64,000 nt of DNA from an uncultured Lachnospiraceae bacterium (lineage in GTDB: Bacteria > Bacillota > Clostridia > Lachnospirales > Lachnospiraceae). Location of the stretch: the NCBI GenBank assembly GCA_900317555.1, contig ONHF01000019.1:1-64000 (forward strand), in the 5' to 3' direction. A program made the translations under genes and the position numbers. Below, piece by piece: positions 62,770 to 64,000 of this stretch. Position 1 is the stretch's first letter. The number at the start of each line of letters is the position of its first letter. Under the pieces are notes generated by a model. That model saw nothing but the letters and a program-made list of their open reading frames with translations. It searched no databases and was not told where the DNA came from.

Positions 62770-62778
62770 AATTCACTG

Positions 62779-63166
62779 TAAGCAGAGCAGGCGATCGCGG
62801 CCACGGCTGCCACGGCAGCATCCGAAAGGAAGTGGGTGAGGAAAGTCCGGGCTTCACAGGGCATGGATACCGGTTAACGGCCGGCGGAGGTAACTCCCGG
62901 GAAAGCGCAGCAGAGAACAGACCGCTGCCGCGGAAGCGGCAGTAAGGGTGAAACGGCAGTGTAAGAGACTACCGCTTCCCCAGTAATGGGGAAGGCATTG
63001 CAAGCCCTATCCGAAGCAAGACCGAGCAGAGAACAGTTCATAGAAGCATCCGGCCCGGATGCGGACAGTTGTCCCTGTTTTCAGGTGGGTCGCTTGATGC
63101 TGGCGGCAACGTCAGTACTAGAAAGATGATCGTCCAACGACATAACCCGGCTTATCGCTCTGCTTA
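62779..63166 (+). ncRNA. rnpB: RNase P RNA
   Basis: The bacterial RNase P RNA hallmarks are present: the conserved block GAGGAAAGTCCGGGCT near 62837, AGGGTGAAACGGC near 62945, AGACCGAGCAGAGAACAG near 63019, and CGACATAACCCGGCTTAT near 63138. Helix P1 is formed by TAAGCAGAGC (62779-62788) and GCTCTGCTTA (63157-63166), which sets both ends. Its layout looks like class A, as usual in Clostridia. The length (about 388 bases) is normal. It processes tRNA 5' ends, including the tRNA-Leu pair here, and is followed by a terminator. Confidence 0.95.
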
Positions 63167-63182
63167 CTTGTTTGTTACCGCG

Positions 63183-63212
63183 GCCGCCACGAAAGAGGCG
63201 GCTTTTCGTTTT
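63183..63212 (+). terminator. Rho-independent terminator after rnpB
   Basis: A perfect 6-bp GC stem GCCGCC (63183-63188) / GGCGGC (63197-63202) with an 8-base loop is followed by TTTTCGTTTT. Confidence 0.85.
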
Positions 63213-63258
63213 GCTTTCCTGTGCGTCTACGCGCAGGAACTGCCGGAGACAGAATTTC

Positions 63259-63954
63259 ATGAGTATTTACAATCAGCCCATACGGAACAAGAAGCTTTTT
63301 ACGGCCGTTATTGTCGCGGCGGTGCTCGTGATGTTTGTTCTCCGCGGAATTCTTTTACGGCAGGGCAAGGTCGGGACGCCTTCCGCCCTCTCTCCGGATC
63401 AGATTCAGCAGGAGCTGCAGAAGACCGAAATCCACGTGCGGACGGGCAGTGCGCAGGGGCACGGAACTGTTTTGCAGATGAACCGGCAGGACCGGAAAGA
63501 TGTGTTCTATGTCGTAACGGCAGGCCATCTTCGCGGGGATGCAGGCGAAACGCTGCAGATTACAGACAGCACAGGAAACCCGTTTACCGGCGATGTCCGC
63601 AGCGAAAATACGAAGAAGGATTTCCTGCTGGTGCGATGTGAAGGGAAGGCACCGGAGAGCGTCAGCTTCTCGGAAGATCTTTATTATCAGACGAAGCAGG
63701 GCGATACGGTCTATTATTTAAAGAGCGACGGCACGCTTGCCGCGGGTACGGTTTTATCCGCATCTGCGGATGTGGAAGGCATCGGCAGCGGCATGCTGGT
63801 CATTGCAGGAGACGCGGAGAACGGCATGTCCGGCGGCGGTGTCTACAACAGCGCCGGGTATTATCTTGGCATGATCTCCGCAGGCACAGACGAAGGAACC
63901 ATTGCGTGCGTTCCGGGCAACGTCATTGTAGACGCGTTCCGGAAGGCCCGCTGA
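63259..63954 (+). CDS. Membrane-anchored trypsin-like protease
   Basis: I choose ATG 63259 (MSIYNQPIRNKKLFTAV); the frame is open back to 63172 but that part overlaps the rnpB terminator. The 231-residue protein has one N-terminal membrane segment (LFTAVIVAAVLVMFVLRGILL) and an exported chymotrypsin-fold domain. VFYVVTAGHL has the catalytic His, KKDFLLVRC has the Asp, and GMSGGGVYN has the Ser in the canonical G-x-SGG. No PDZ domain is present, unlike HtrA. The substrate is unknown; a role in surface protein quality control is possible. Confidence 0.8.
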   Translation: MSIYNQPIRNKKLFTAVIVAAVLVMFVLRGILLRQGKVGTPSALSPDQIQQELQKTEIHVRTGSAQGHGTVLQMNRQDRKDVFYVVTAGHLRGDAGETLQITDSTGNPFTGDVRSENTKKDFLLVRCEGKAPESVSFSEDLYYQTKQGDTVYYLKSDGTLAAGTVLSASADVEGIGSGMLVIAGDAENGMSGGGVYNSAGYYLGMISAGTDEGTIACVPGNVIVDAFRKAR

Positions 63955-63983
63955 CATTTTTCAAGAAAGGCAGATGATATTTC

Positions 63984-64000
63984 ATGACAAAGGTAGACAT
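63984..64000 (+). CDS. Start of a further gene, cut by the window edge
   Basis: An ATG at 63984 opens a frame (MTKVD...) that runs off the window. An AAAGG lies 13 bases upstream; another ATG at 63974 is in a different frame. Too little is present to identify the gene. Confidence 0.3.

Noticed and set aside
1..64000. CRISPR arrays, complete insertion sequences or prophage genes
   Set aside because: No direct-repeat array, transposase, integrase or phage structural gene was recognised on either strand.

Overview
The window looks like a chromosomal segment of a Gram-positive anaerobe of the Clostridia, most likely Lachnospiraceae. The evidence is an Rnf complex in the order C-D-G-E-A-B, a dgt-dnaG-rpoD-trmK housekeeping run, a TGS-domain nucleoside kinase, Hsp33, and surface proteins with YG-type binding repeats. 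No gene diagnostic of a species was seen, so the family is an inference from gene content.

Bases 1-31300 are a very large surface-polysaccharide locus, all on the + strand. It opens with the end of a repeat-type surface-binding protein and a double acyltransferase-3 protein. A YfhO-like protein, a GlfT2-like transferase and a Wzm/Wzt-type ABC exporter with a carbohydrate-binding tail follow. Then come about a dozen glycosyltransferases (GT2, GT4, GT-D, DUF4422 and RgpF types), a GT2/DUF2304/GT-C module, a PglK-like flippase ABC protein and a Wzy-like polymerase that is frameshifted. Export by Wzm/Wzt does not need Wzy, so the locus may still make polymer. AT-rich stretches (about 571-2670 and 18550-21830) and two broken genes suggest the locus is mosaic and turning over.

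Bases 31316-32306 hold a small DUF4869 plus P-loop ATPase pair of unknown function. The rnfCDGEAB operon (32509-37648) follows, with its own promoter and a structured leader. A second glycan block (37760-43738) contains an FAD oxidoreductase, two GT2 enzymes, a DegT aminotransferase, a GtrA flippase and a DUF6056 GT-C-like protein. This is the layout of a three-component (GtrABC-like) lipid-carrier glycosylation system. Next is a divergent Gx / NusG-II // ApbE group (43842-45968). It resembles the eetB-eetA-fmnB part of flavin-based extracellular electron transfer loci and can supply FMN transfer to the Rnf subunits.

The rest is a UDP-sugar epimerase, hslO, a large membrane protein, and a minus-strand operon (MBOAT acyltransferase, SGNH partner, GPH/MFS transporter). 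Two tRNA-Leu genes with a shared promoter and terminator follow. The last block is dgt-dnaG-rpoD-trmK-nif3-nucleoside kinase, then rnpB (RNase P RNA) with promoter and terminator, and a membrane-anchored trypsin-like protease.
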